Notes: generated by a model not told the origin, from the sequence alone. DNA of 64,000 bases from Mycobacterium rhizamassiliense (GCF_900157375.1 NZ_LT721901.1:1110365-1174364), one strand, 5' to 3'; positions 8,026 through 16,727 are shown, numbered from the stretch's first letter. Numbers and translations are program-made.

Positions 8026-8972
8026 GAGTTCTCGCCCACTTCGTTCCCGGCCAGAAAGTTACGGATTTTCTTGCCGCCGAAGCGGATTGGCTTGACATCC
8101 GCTGGTGCGCCGAGGACGACGACACGGCGTTCTACCGCGAGTTACCCGAGGCCGAGGTGCTCTGGCACGTGCTGCGGCCGCTGTCGGCCGACGACCTGGA
8201 TCGCGGGACGCGGCTGCGGCTGGTCCAAAAACTGGGCGCCGGGGTGAACACCATCGACGTGGCAACCGCGACACAGCGCGGCATCGCGGTCGCCAACATG
8301 CCGGGCGCCAACGCGCCGTCGGTGGCCGAAGGCACCGTGCTGTTGATGCTGGCCGCCCTGCGCACGCTGCCGGCCCTCGACCGCGCCACCCGCCAGGGCC
8401 GCGGCTGGCCAACGGATCCTGCGCTGGGTGAAACGGTCCGCGATCTCGGCAGTTGCACCGTCGGCCTGGTCGGCTACGGCAACATCGCCAAACGTGTCGC
8501 CGCCATCGTCGGCGCAATGGGTGCCGACGTCGTGCACACCAGCACGCGCGATGACGGGCGGCCGGGCTGGCGGCCGCTGCCCGACCTGCTGTCCGCGAGC
8601 GACATCGTTTCGCTGCACCTGCCGCTGACGGACCGGACCCATCATCTGCTCAACCGGGACGCGATCGCGCGGATGAAGCCCAGCGCGGTACTCGTCAACA
8701 CCTCGCGCGGTGCGGTCGTCGACGAGGCGGCGCTCGTCGAAGCGCTGCGCGACGGGCGACTGGCCGCCGCGGGGCTCGACGTCTTCGAGGCCGAGCCGGT
8801 CGCGCCGGACAATGCGCTGCTTTCGCTGGACAACGTCGTGCTGACACCGCACGTCACCTGGTACACCGCCGACACGATGCGGCGGTATCTGACCGAGGCC
8901 GTCGCCAACTGCCGCCGACTACACGACGGGGAGCCCCTGGCCAATGTGGTCAACCAACCGACCGGTTATTAG
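8016..8972 (+). CDS. D-isomer-specific 2-hydroxyacid dehydrogenase
   Basis: 318 residues. The NAD-binding Rossmann motif is GLVGYGNIAKRVAAIVGAMGADV (GxGxxA-like), the catalytic Arg is in VNTSRGAVVDEAALVEAL, the Glu in DVFEAEPV, and the His in LTPHVTWYT. The family interconverts 2-oxo and D-2-hydroxy acids with NAD(P)H in the cytosol. GTG 8016 is taken as start; it overlaps the last ten bases of the hydrolase gene. FadE6 follows after a short gap, so the four genes look like one transcription unit. Confidence 0.87.
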   Translation: MALRVLAHFVPGQKVTDFLAAEADWLDIRWCAEDDDTAFYRELPEAEVLWHVLRPLSADDLDRGTRLRLVQKLGAGVNTIDVATATQRGIAVANMPGANAPSVAEGTVLLMLAALRTLPALDRATRQGRGWPTDPALGETVRDLGSCTVGLVGYGNIAKRVAAIVGAMGADVVHTSTRDDGRPGWRPLPDLLSASDIVSLHLPLTDRTHHLLNRDAIARMKPSAVLVNTSRGAVVDEAALVEALRDGRLAAAGLDVFEAEPVAPDNALLSLDNVVLTPHVTWYTADTMRRYLTEAVANCRRLHDGEPLANVVNQPTGY

Positions 8973-9023
8973 ATTGAGGGGTGCTTGGCCGAAACGAACC
9001 CCGAAAGAATGGGAAGGCGACCA

Positions 9024-11222
9024 GTGCCGATCGCGATAAATCCTGAGCATCGAGACCTGGCCGAATCGGTGCGGTCCCTGGTGGCGCGAGTTGCGCCGTC
9101 GGAGGTACTGCACGCGGCCATGGAGACGCCGCTCGAGAACCCGCCGCCGTACTGGCAGGCGGCCGCCGAGCAGGGCCTGCCGGGCGTGCACCTGGCGGAG
9201 TCCGTCGGCGGACAGGGCTTCGGCATCCTCGAGCTCGCCATCGTGCTGGCCGAGTTCGGCTACGGCGCGGTGCCCGGGCCGTTCGTGCCGTCGGCGATCG
9301 CCAGTGCGCTGATCGCCGCGCACGACCCGCAGGCCAAGGTGCTGGCCGAGCTGGCATCGGGCGCGGCCATCGCCACCTACGCACTGGATTCCGGGCTGAC
9401 CGCCACCAGGCAGGGCGACGCGCTGGTGATCCGCGGCGAGGTCCGCGCGGTGCCCGCGGCCGCACAGGCCTCGATCTTGGTGCTCCCGGTGGCGATCGAG
9501 AGCCGCGACGAGTGGGTGGTGCTGCGCGCCGACCAGCTCGAGATCGAGCCGGTGAAGAGCCTGGACCCGTTGCGCCCGATCGCGCACGTGCGGGCCGACG
9601 CCGTCGAGGTCGGCGACGACGACGCGCTGAGCAACCTGACCATGGCCACCGCGTACGCGCTGATGTCGACACTGCTGTCCGCCGAGGCGGTCGGGGTGGC
9701 GCGCTGGGCAACCGACACGGCGTCGCAATACGCCAAGATCCGCGAACAGTTCGGCAGGCCGATCGGCCAGTTCCAGGCCATCAAGCACAAGTGCGCGGAG
9801 ATGATGGCCGACACCGAACGGGCCACCGCCGCGGTGTGGGATGCCGCCCGCGCGATCGACGAAGCGAGCCAAAACGATTGGGACATCGAGGCTTCGGCGG
9901 TCGAATTCGCGGCCGCCGTGGCGGCGACGCTGGCGCCGGCGGCCGCCCAGCGGTGCACGCAGGACTGCATCCAGGTGCACGGCGGTATCGGCTTCACCTG
10001 GGAGCACGACGCAGGCGTCTACTACCGCCGCGCGCTGATGGTGGCCGCCTGCTTCGGTCGCCGCACGGAGTACCCGCAGAAGGTCGTCGACACCGCGACC
10101 ACCACCGGGATGCGTCCGGTCGACATCGACCTGGATCCCGAGACGGAGAAGCTGCGCACCGAGATCCGCGACGAGGTGGCCGCGTTCAAGGCGATGGAAC
10201 GCGGGGAACGCACCGTCGCCCTCGCCGAGGGCGGCTGGGTGCTGCCCTACCTGCCCGCGCCGTGGGGCCGGGCGTCCAGCCCGATCGAGCAGGTGCTCAT
10301 CGCCCAGGAGTTCACCACCGGCCGGGTCAAGCGACCGCAGGTGGGCATCGCGGCGTGGATCATCCCGTCGATCGTCGCGTTCGGAACCGAGGAGCAGAAG
10401 CAACGGTTCCTGCCGCCCACGTTCCGCGGCGAGATGGTCTGGTGCCAGTTGTTCTCCGAGCCGGGCGCCGGATCGGACCTGGCGGGACTGACTACGAAGG
10501 CAACCCGGGCCGACGGCGGCTGGCGCGTCACCGGCCAGAAGATCTGGACCACCGCCGCGCAGTACTCGCAATACGGCGCGCTGCTGGCCCGGACGGATCC
10601 GTCGGCGCCGAAGCACAACGGCATCACGTACTTCCTGCTGGACATGAAGAGCGAGGGCGTGGACGTCAAGCCGCTGCGCGAGCTCACCGGCAACGCGATG
10701 TTCAACACCGTCTACATCGACGACGTGTTCGTGCCCGACGAGTGCGTGCTGGGCGAGGTGAACCGCGGCTGGGAGGTCAGCCGCAACACGCTGACGGCCG
10801 AGCGGGTCTCGATCGGCAGCAGCGACGCGAACTTCCTGGCGACGCTGCCGCAGTTTGTCGAGTTCGTCCGCGACGGACAATTCGACCAGGTCGCCCAGCA
10901 GCGGGCCGGGCAACTCATCGCCGAGGGCCACGCGGCCAAGGTGCTGAACCTGCGCTCGACGCTGCTGACGCTGGCCGGCGGCGACGCCATGCCGTCGGCG
11001 GCGATCTCCAAGCTGCTGTCGATGCGGACCGGGCAGGGCTACGCCGAGTTCGCGGTGTCGTCGTTCGGCACCGACGCGGCGATCGGCGACGGCGATCAGC
11101 CGCCGGGCATGTGGGGTGAGTACCTGCTGGCCAGCCGCGCCACCACGATCTACGGCGGCACGTCGGAGGTGCAGCTCAACATCATCGCCGAGCGACTGCT
11201 CGGCCTGCCTCGCGACCCCTAA
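9024..11222 (+). CDS. fadE6: tandem two-domain acyl-CoA dehydrogenase, FadE6-like
   Basis: 732 residues, about twice a normal acyl-CoA dehydrogenase. Repeat one (about 1-355) ends with QCIQVHGGIGFTWEHD-type sequence (QDCIQVHGGIGFTWEH). Repeat two (about 370-732) has WCQLFSEPGAGSDLAGL and VTGQKIWTT, the FAD and substrate-binding loop, and ends ATTIYGGTSEVQLNIIAERLLG. Two-domain FadE proteins in mycobacteria act as pseudo-tetramers on branched or sterol-like CoA esters; that is family knowledge. The start is GTG 9024 (MPIAINPEHRDLAESV) with GGAAGG six bases upstream, rather than the earlier ATG 9009 or TTG 8985. Length and sequence match recalled Rv0271c. Confidence 0.92.
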   Translation: MPIAINPEHRDLAESVRSLVARVAPSEVLHAAMETPLENPPPYWQAAAEQGLPGVHLAESVGGQGFGILELAIVLAEFGYGAVPGPFVPSAIASALIAAHDPQAKVLAELASGAAIATYALDSGLTATRQGDALVIRGEVRAVPAAAQASILVLPVAIESRDEWVVLRADQLEIEPVKSLDPLRPIAHVRADAVEVGDDDALSNLTMATAYALMSTLLSAEAVGVARWATDTASQYAKIREQFGRPIGQFQAIKHKCAEMMADTERATAAVWDAARAIDEASQNDWDIEASAVEFAAAVAATLAPAAAQRCTQDCIQVHGGIGFTWEHDAGVYYRRALMVAACFGRRTEYPQKVVDTATTTGMRPVDIDLDPETEKLRTEIRDEVAAFKAMERGERTVALAEGGWVLPYLPAPWGRASSPIEQVLIAQEFTTGRVKRPQVGIAAWIIPSIVAFGTEEQKQRFLPPTFRGEMVWCQLFSEPGAGSDLAGLTTKATRADGGWRVTGQKIWTTAAQYSQYGALLARTDPSAPKHNGITYFLLDMKSEGVDVKPLRELTGNAMFNTVYIDDVFVPDECVLGEVNRGWEVSRNTLTAERVSIGSSDANFLATLPQFVEFVRDGQFDQVAQQRAGQLIAEGHAAKVLNLRSTLLTLAGGDAMPSAAISKLLSMRTGQGYAEFAVSSFGTDAAIGDGDQPPGMWGEYLLASRATTIYGGTSEVQLNIIAERLLGLPRDP

Positions 11223-11349
11223 AGCGCCCCTAAACGATCCATGCCGACCTGGCTATTGCCAGGCCGGCACGAATCCCCCGACAACGTGGGCCCGCCGACC
11301 GGTGACTCAGGCAGGAGCGAAGGTGGACCCACGCAGGCTATCTATCGGG

Positions 11350-11656
11350 TCACCACCAGGGGTTCCAGCCGCGGTGGCCCCAGCCGAAGCCGTGGCCCCA
11401 ACCGCCGTGGCCCCAACCGCCGTGACCCCAGCCCCCGTGGCCCCAACCGCCGCCACCGCGGCCGAAGCCGCCGTGCCCCCCAGGCCGGGATATCGGCGGG
11501 TCCCTGCGGACCGAATGTTGCGAAGCTTGTTGAGGGCGCAGGCGCGGGGGCGGCGTTAGCGGCGGGCGTACCGCCGAACAGCATGGCTCCGGCGACCGCC
11601 GCGGCACCTACGGTGCCAACAGCCGCGCCGCGGATCGTTCGCAGTGACAGCATCAT
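11350..11656 (-). pseudogene. small secreted Gly/Trp/His-rich protein gene with a one-base frameshift
   Basis: The 5' part encodes a clean signal peptide: MMLSLRTIRGAAVGTVGAAA and onward to the cleavage-like ANAAPAPAP. After PADIPA the frame passes through a run of six C on the plus strand (11476-11481) and turns into an Arg/Leu/Pro string. In the next frame the sequence reads GGHGGFGRGGGGWGHGG, then four GGWGH-type repeats, and ends RGWNPWW-stop at 11350. Removing one base from the run joins the two parts smoothly (DIPAWGHGGFGRGG). Mycobacteria have similar secreted glycine-rich small proteins of unknown function. This is either a true frameshift or phase-variable tract, or a sequencing error in the homopolymer. 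The repeats come from a 15-bp direct DNA repeat at about 11396-11455. Confidence 0.65.
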
Positions 11657-11848
11657 GAGGGGGCTCCTTCCGAGAGCTTGTTACGACACCTCCGAACGCT
11701 ACGCATAAATTTCTAGGCAAACAATAGCAATTGCGCAATTTACGGCTACGAATTGATATTCACAGCTGGCGCTTAAGGAGCCGATCTGATTCAGTAATTA
11801 AGAATGGCGGATCGGCCGATAATGTACACCATTCCTATAATTGGCCAA

Positions 11849-11862
11849 TACTGAGTTCAGTA
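11849..11862. repeat. inverted pair of TACTGA hexamers, 8-bp phase
   Basis: TACTGA followed by GT and TCAGTA, a 14-base inverted repeat whose hexamers start eight bases apart. It is part of a set of four such pairs; an extra single TCAGTA lies at 11791-11796. Confidence 0.75.
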
Positions 11863-11900
11863 CTTCCGCAGATCGACATAATACCAGTTCAACCGCCATT

Positions 11901-11914
11901 TACTGACGTACTGA
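11901..11914. repeat. direct pair of TACTGA hexamers, 8-bp phase
   Basis: TACTGACG followed by TACTGA: two direct copies exactly eight bases apart. Confidence 0.75.
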
Positions 11915-11932
11915 GATGCGATGAAGCGGAGA

Positions 11933-11946
11933 TCAGTAGATACTGT
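11933..11946. repeat. inverted pair TCAGTA / TACTGT, 8-bp phase
   Basis: TCAGTA at 11933 and the one-mismatch copy TACTGT at 11941, again eight bases apart; 32 bases (four steps of eight) after the start of the preceding pair. Confidence 0.6.
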
Positions 11947-12220
11947 TTTGCGGATTTATTGAAATGCATATAATGACAACCACGAGCCGTTCTGCGGCGG
12001 ATTATCAAGTGGCTTTTTAAATCATCATGGCGGATCCAACCGCATCATCGAAAATGGACATAGCAAAGTTCTAGCATTTCCGCACAAATTACCTGGTGCG
12101 GCGGCCCGCGGGGTTCCCGAAGCCGACGGACGCAAACGCGCCCGCCCGGGAACACCCGCGGCTCGGCGGCACGACTTACGCTGGCGTCGGTGAGACAATC
12201 GGAAGCACGGCACGCGTAAG

Positions 12221-12234
12221 TACTGATCTACTGA
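12221..12234 (+). promoter_or_regulatory. direct pair of TACTGA hexamers upstream of the ribbon-helix-helix gene
   Basis: TACTGATC followed by TACTGA, two direct copies eight bases apart, ending 30 bases before the GTG start at 12265. The position suits an autoregulatory operator of the ribbon-helix-helix protein. Confidence 0.55.
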
Positions 12235-12264
12235 TTGGCACCCCACGGAGGGAAGGTCGCCGCA

Positions 12265-12657
12265 GTGAGCTTCAACCCAGGCCAGGGCGGATCCGGCGGC
12301 GGATCCTTCCGCGCCAACATGTCCGGCGCGACGCCGCCGGGAGACGCCGCCCCGACGGAGCGCCTCTCCGGTTTTCGGCAGCCCAGCGCCCAGCGCTCGT
12401 CACGACGATCCGAAGAATCCCGCTCGAGCGACCGGTCCGCCGGCGACCAGCCGGCCCGCATTCAACGGACGCGGCGCACCGTCGACCTGCCCGCTGCCAC
12501 GCACCGCGCCCTCGACATCTGGCAGCGGGAAGCGGCCGATCGCCTCGGGGTGGCGCGAGTGACGGGCCAAGAGGTACTCACCGCGCTGATCGACCAGGTG
12601 CTCGCCGATCCCAAGCTCGCCGACCAGATCATCCGGGCCATTCAGGACCGGCGCTAG
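12265..12657 (+). CDS. ribbon-helix-helix DNA-binding protein, plasmid ParB-like C-terminus
   Basis: 130 residues. Residues 1-65 are low-complexity Gly/Ser/Arg/Pro, probably a disordered basic arm. Residues about 68-130 read RTRRTVDLPAATHRALDIW, then QREAADRLGVARVTGQEVL and TALIDQVLADPKLADQII: one beta strand (TVDLP) and two helices, as in the ribbon-helix-helix fold. I recall similar C-termini in actinobacterial plasmid partition proteins of the pCXC100 ParB kind. No parA lies nearby. The GTG start at 12265 has GGAGGGAAGG 12-20 bases upstream. The gene follows an AT-rich island with 8-bp-phased TACTGA repeats, its likely binding sites. I do not recall an equivalent at the M. tuberculosis locus. 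It is convergent with fadD2. Function otherwise unknown. Confidence 0.7.
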   Translation: MSFNPGQGGSGGGSFRANMSGATPPGDAAPTERLSGFRQPSAQRSSRRSEESRSSDRSAGDQPARIQRTRRTVDLPAATHRALDIWQREAADRLGVARVTGQEVLTALIDQVLADPKLADQIIRAIQDRR

Positions 12658-12667
12658 ACCAGCGGAG

Positions 12668-14347
12668 TCAGTCGACCTCCATCTCGCGCAGCTCGCGCTT
12701 GAGGATCTTGCCGGTGGGGTTGCGCGGCAGTTCGTCGAGGAAGATCACCTCGCGGGGCACCTTGTAGCGGGCCAGGTGGTCGCGCACGTATCCCTTGATG
12801 GTGTCCTCGTCGACGTCGGCGCCCTCCTTCTTGACGACGAAGGCGCGCAGCCGATGGCCGTACTCCTTGTCCTCGACGCCGATCGCGGTGGCCTCCACCA
12901 CGGCTTCGTGCCCGCTGATCAGGTCCTCGACCTCGGCCGGGAACACGTTCTCGCCGCCCGAGACGATCATCTCGTCGTCGCGGCCGCTGACGTAGAGCAG
13001 GCCGTCCTCGTCGAAGTAGCCGACGTCCCCGGACGACATCAGGCCGTCGATGATCTGCTTGTGGCCGCCGCCGGTGTAGCCCTCGAACGGGAAGGCGTTG
13101 CCGACGAAGATCCGCCCGACGTCGCCCTGCGGCAGCTCGTTGCCGTTGTCGTCGAGGATCTTGACCTTGACGCCCTTGACGACCGGCCCGACCGTCGACG
13201 CGTTCTTCTCCAGATCCTTCGGCCCGGCGATGGTGGCGAACGCGATCTCGGTAGACCCGTACATGTTGTAGATCACCGGACCCATGTCCTTGAGCGCACG
13301 GGTGGCCAGCTCGGCGCCCAGCTGCGACCCGGAGACGAACACGATCTTCAGGCTGGAGAGGTCGGGCTTTTCGTCCATCTTCTCGATCGCGTCGAGGATG
13401 CGCGACAGCATCACCGGCACCACCACCATCGCCGTCACCTTGTGCTTGGCGATGTCTTCGAGCACCAGCGGCGGCTTGAACTTGCGCCGCAGCACCAGCG
13501 TCGACCCGAGGAACATCGCGATGGTGCCATGCAAGTAGCCCAGCGCGTGGAACATCGGTGCGGGCAGCGAGGTGATCTCGTTGGCCTTGAATGGGACGTG
13601 CGACAGGATGCCGCCGACCGGCGCCAGCGTCGGCGGGGTGCTGCGGTTGGCCCCCTTCGGCGTGCCGGTGGTCCCGCTGGTCAGGATGATGATCGACGCA
13701 TGCTTGGCGGCCTTGGGCGCGGGTTCGGAGCTGCTGCGCTCGATCAGGTCGGCCAGCGTGTCGTCCTTGCTGCCCGACGGCTTGTCGCTGTCCGGGTTGG
13801 TTCCCAGCGCGCGCAGCTTGCCTAGCTCAGGCTCAGCCTTGCCGACGGCCTCGGTGTACTCGTCGTCGTAGATGATGACCTTGGCGCCCTCGCGCTCCGA
13901 CACCTCCTTGATCTGCGGGCCGGAGAACTCGCTGTTGAGCAGGATGATGCGGGCCCCGACCCGGGCGGCGCCGTAGTTGGCGATCAGGAACCAGCGGTGG
14001 TTGCGCGCCAGGATGGCGACCCCGTCGCCCGCGTGCACCCCCAGGTCGATCAGGCCGTTGGCGACCGCGTGGGAGGCCTCGTCGAGCTCCCGATAACTGA
14101 ATTCGCCGTCCTCATCGATGCAGGCAGCCCGGTCGGGATGGCGTCTGGCATTGAGCGACGGCAGCATGCCGAACTCGCCCCACTTGTAGATGTCGGCGGC
14201 CATCCCGGCGACGTTCTGCGGCGGCTCGATCCGGAATGCACCCGCCTCGAAGATCTTGCGAACGTAGTGCAGTTCGGCCGAGCCGCGCTCGAGGTACTGC
14301 TGCACTTTGCTCACTGCCTCACCGGGCAGGTCAATGAAGTTAGGCAT
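12668..14347 (-). CDS. fadD2: fatty-acyl-CoA/AMP ligase, FadD2-like
   Basis: 559 residues of the ANL superfamily, which activates a carboxylic acid with ATP to an acyl adenylate and then the CoA thioester. The phosphate loop is ILTSGTTGTPKGANRS (about 215-230), the adenine/acid motif NMYGSTEIAFATI (about 365), the hinge GRDDEMIVSGGENVFPAEVE (about 455), and the catalytic Lys is in PRNPTGKILKREL near the C-terminus. All key motifs are intact and the length fits recalled Rv0270. It is divergent from the primase-polymerase gene, with a CRP-like site in the 67-bp gap. Confidence 0.92.
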   Translation of the reverse strand: MPNFIDLPGEAVSKVQQYLERGSAELHYVRKIFEAGAFRIEPPQNVAGMAADIYKWGEFGMLPSLNARRHPDRAACIDEDGEFSYRELDEASHAVANGLIDLGVHAGDGVAILARNHRWFLIANYGAARVGARIILLNSEFSGPQIKEVSEREGAKVIIYDDEYTEAVGKAEPELGKLRALGTNPDSDKPSGSKDDTLADLIERSSSEPAPKAAKHASIIILTSGTTGTPKGANRSTPPTLAPVGGILSHVPFKANEITSLPAPMFHALGYLHGTIAMFLGSTLVLRRKFKPPLVLEDIAKHKVTAMVVVPVMLSRILDAIEKMDEKPDLSSLKIVFVSGSQLGAELATRALKDMGPVIYNMYGSTEIAFATIAGPKDLEKNASTVGPVVKGVKVKILDDNGNELPQGDVGRIFVGNAFPFEGYTGGGHKQIIDGLMSSGDVGYFDEDGLLYVSGRDDEMIVSGGENVFPAEVEDLISGHEAVVEATAIGVEDKEYGHRLRAFVVKKEGADVDEDTIKGYVRDHLARYKVPREVIFLDELPRNPTGKILKRELREMEVD

Positions 14348-14359
14348 GGATTCACCCTA

Positions 14360-14375
14360 TGTGACGTAGGTCGCA
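14360..14375. promoter_or_regulatory. CRP-like cAMP receptor site between fadD2 and the primase-polymerase gene
   Basis: TGTGA-N6-TCGCA, nine of ten bases of the mycobacterial CRP palindrome TGTGA-N6-TCACA. It begins 13 bases upstream of the fadD2 start and lies about 40 bases before the divergent gene. Confidence 0.45.
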
Positions 14376-14414
14376 GTCGTTGCTGAAAGTTTTCCCGAAT
14401 TACCATGCATACCC

Positions 14415-15638
14415 ATGGCGGGACCGGTGTCAATCGACGTATCCGGGCACGAGGTCACCGTCACCCATCCCGACAAGGTCGTGTTCGAGCCCCACGGCGG
14501 CTCGGGTCCGCACACCAAGCTCGACCTCGTTCGCTACTACCTGTCCGTCGCCGACGGGGCGCTGCGCGGGGTGGCCGGCCGGCCGATGATTCTCAAACGC
14601 TTCGTCAAGGGCATCGCTCAGGAGGCGGTGTTCCAGAAGCGGGCGCCCGCCAACCGGCCGGACTACGTGGACGTCGCTGAATTGCATTACGCGCGTGGCA
14701 CTTCCGCCGCCGAAGCCGTCATCCACGACGCCGCGGGGCTGGCCTGGGTCATCAACCTCGGTTGCGTGGACCTCAACCCGCATCCGGTGCTGGCCGGCGA
14801 CCTCGATCACCCCGACGAACTGCGCGTCGACCTGGACCCGATGCCCGGGGTCAGTTGGCAGCGGATCGTCGACGTCGCGCTGGTGGCCCGCGAGGTGCTG
14901 GAGGACTACGGCCTGGTCGCGTGGCCGAAGACGTCGGGCTCGCGCGGCTTTCACGTCTACGCGCGGATCACCCCGCGCTGGGAGTTCCGCCAGGTGCGGC
15001 TCGCCGCGCAGACCGTTGCCCGCGAGATCGAGCGCCGGGCTCCCGAGGCGGCGACCAGCCGCTGGTGGAAGGAAGAGCGCGAGGGCGTGTTCGTGGACTT
15101 CAACCAGAACGCCAAGGACCGCACGGTCGCGTCGGCCTACTCGGTGCGGGCCACTCCGGACGCCCGGGTGTCGACGCCGCTGCACTGGGACGAGGTCGCC
15201 GGCTGCCGGCCGGAGGCATTCACGATCGCGACCGTGCCCGGCCGGTTCGCCGAAGTCGGCGACCCGTGGGCCGGCATGGACGACGCGCCCGGCGAGCTCG
15301 ACCGGCTGCTCGCGCTCGCCGAAGAACTCGGCCCGCCGGAGCGCGCGCCGAAAGGCTCCGGGAAACAATCCGACGGCAGGCGCCAGTCGTCGAAGCCGTT
15401 GATCGAGATCGCCCGCACCAAGACCAAGGACGAGGCGATGGCCGCGCTGGACACCTGGCGGGCCCGCTACCCCGCGGTGGCCGACAAGCTGCAGCCGGCC
15501 GACATACTGGTCGACGGCATGCGCGGGCCGAGCTCGATCTGGTACCGGATCCGGATCAACCTGCAGCACGTTCCGGCCGCCGAGCGGCCGCCGCAGGACG
15601 ACCTGATCGCCGATTACAGCCCGTGGCAAGGTCATTGA
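14415..15638 (+). CDS. LigD-like archaeo-eukaryotic primase/polymerase (PrimPol), stand-alone
   Basis: 407 residues. The polymerase domain of bacterial ligase D is recognisable: HPDKVVFE near the N-terminus, the catalytic DxD in RVDLDPMPGVSW (about 137-139), the TSGSRGFHVYARI motif (about 176), and the third acidic site in VFVDFNQNAKDRTVASAYSVR (about 222). There is no ligase or nuclease domain, so this is a free-standing enzyme for DNA or RNA gap filling in repair. From memory it corresponds to Rv0269c. A Lys/Ser-rich linker (about 310-325) separates a C-terminal extension of about 80 residues. Confidence 0.9.
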   Translation: MAGPVSIDVSGHEVTVTHPDKVVFEPHGGSGPHTKLDLVRYYLSVADGALRGVAGRPMILKRFVKGIAQEAVFQKRAPANRPDYVDVAELHYARGTSAAEAVIHDAAGLAWVINLGCVDLNPHPVLAGDLDHPDELRVDLDPMPGVSWQRIVDVALVAREVLEDYGLVAWPKTSGSRGFHVYARITPRWEFRQVRLAAQTVAREIERRAPEAATSRWWKEEREGVFVDFNQNAKDRTVASAYSVRATPDARVSTPLHWDEVAGCRPEAFTIATVPGRFAEVGDPWAGMDDAPGELDRLLALAEELGPPERAPKGSGKQSDGRRQSSKPLIEIARTKTKDEAMAALDTWRARYPAVADKLQPADILVDGMRGPSSIWYRIRINLQHVPAAERPPQDDLIADYSPWQGH

Positions 15639-15716
15639 GCCGGACGCCGGGTCTGGCCGGGCGGACAAACCGCGCGGCGATGCAGGTGGGGCGTCCGGAC
15701 GCGATACTCTCACGCG

Positions 15717-16727
15717 ATGCGACAGGCATGGAATCGGCGGGGCTTCCTACAGCTCGCCGGGGCTGCGGCGGCCGCCGCGGGCGCCGGAGCGACGGGACTC
15801 GTATCGGCATGCTCGTCGCCGAAGCCGGCGCAGAACACCGCGGGCGGCGGCGGCGTGACCGTCAACCACCTGTTCGGGCAGACCGTCGTCAAGGATCCAC
15901 CCAAGCGGGTGGTCAGCGCCGGGTTCACCGAGCAAGACGATCTGCTTGCGGTCGGCGTGGTGCCGATCGCGGTGACAAATTGGTTCGGTGACCAACCGTC
16001 CGCGGTGTGGCCGTGGGCCCAGCCCAAGCTCGGCGGCGCGAAACCGACGGTGCTGAACCTGGACAACGGGATCCCCGTCGACCAGATCGCCGGCCTGAAA
16101 CCGGATCTGATCGTGGCCGTCAATGCGGGCCTCGACTCCGACACCTATCAGAAGCTGTCCACGATCGCCCCGACGATCGCCCAGGCCGACGGCGACGCGT
16201 TCTTCGAGCCGTGGAAGGTGCAGGCCACCACGATCGGCCAGGCGGTGTTCCAGGCCGACCAGATGAAGTCGTTGATCGACGCCGTCGGCAAGCAGTTCGC
16301 CGACGTCGCCCAGAAGAATCCGCAGTGGCGGGGCAAGAAGGCACTGCTGATGCAGGGCAAGCTCTGGCACGGCACGGTGGTGGCCACCCTCGCGGGGTGG
16401 CGAACCGACTTCCTCAATCAGATGGGTCTGGTCATCGCCGACAGCATCAAGGGATTCGGCAGCGACGATCACCGCGCCGTCATCCCGCGCGATCAGATCA
16501 AGACGGTGCTCGACTCCGCCGACGTGGTGATCTGGACGACCGAGAGTCCGGACGACCAGAAGGCCCTGCTGGCCGATCCCGAGATCGCCGCGTCCGGGGC
16601 GACCGCACAGAACCATCACGTCTTCACCACCAAGGACCAGGCCGGGGCGATCGCCTTCTCGTCGGCGCTCAGCTACCCGTTCGTCGCCGACCAACTGCCG
16701 CCGCTAATCGGCAAAGTCCTGGGCTAG
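15717..16727 (+). CDS. fecB2: iron-siderophore-type ABC transporter substrate-binding lipoprotein, FecB2-like
   Basis: 336 residues. The N-terminus combines a twin-arginine signal (NRRGFLQLAGAAAAAAG) with a lipobox LVSAC, so the protein is probably exported folded by Tat and lipidated at the Cys. The rest is a periplasmic-binding type III fold: GQTVVKDPPKRVVSAGFTEQ, then LKPDLIVAVNAGLDSDTYQKL and VVIWTTESPDDQKALL. The family binds ferric siderophores or heme. No permease or ATPase gene is adjacent, so it may feed a transporter elsewhere. From memory it corresponds to Rv0265c. No regulatory box was recognised upstream. Confidence 0.88.
   Translation: MRQAWNRRGFLQLAGAAAAAAGAGATGLVSACSSPKPAQNTAGGGGVTVNHLFGQTVVKDPPKRVVSAGFTEQDDLLAVGVVPIAVTNWFGDQPSAVWPWAQPKLGGAKPTVLNLDNGIPVDQIAGLKPDLIVAVNAGLDSDTYQKLSTIAPTIAQADGDAFFEPWKVQATTIGQAVFQADQMKSLIDAVGKQFADVAQKNPQWRGKKALLMQGKLWHGTVVATLAGWRTDFLNQMGLVIADSIKGFGSDDHRAVIPRDQIKTVLDSADVVIWTTESPDDQKALLADPEIAASGATAQNHHVFTTKDQAGAIAFSSALSYPFVADQLPPLIGKVLG

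Larger units (their letters stand above)
11657..12264. other. 607-bp intergenic region with an AT-rich island
   Basis: By hand count 11701-12090 is about 43% GC, far below the flanking genes. No convincing coding sequence is present. The island holds repeated TACTGA/TCAGTA hexamers, and a further pair lies just before the downstream ribbon-helix-helix gene. From about 12090 the composition returns to normal. Possibly a regulatory or centromere-like site, or a remnant of imported DNA. Confidence 0.7.

Noticed and set aside
8919..10931. 670-codon minus-strand open frame opposite fadE6
   Set aside because: Arg/Gly/His-rich shadow; the plus strand has clear acyl-CoA dehydrogenase motifs.
11731..11973. 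80-codon open frame in the AT-rich island
   Set aside because: No ribosome site, codon use unlike the genome, no recognisable domain, and it runs through the TACTGA repeats; most likely chance in AT-rich DNA.
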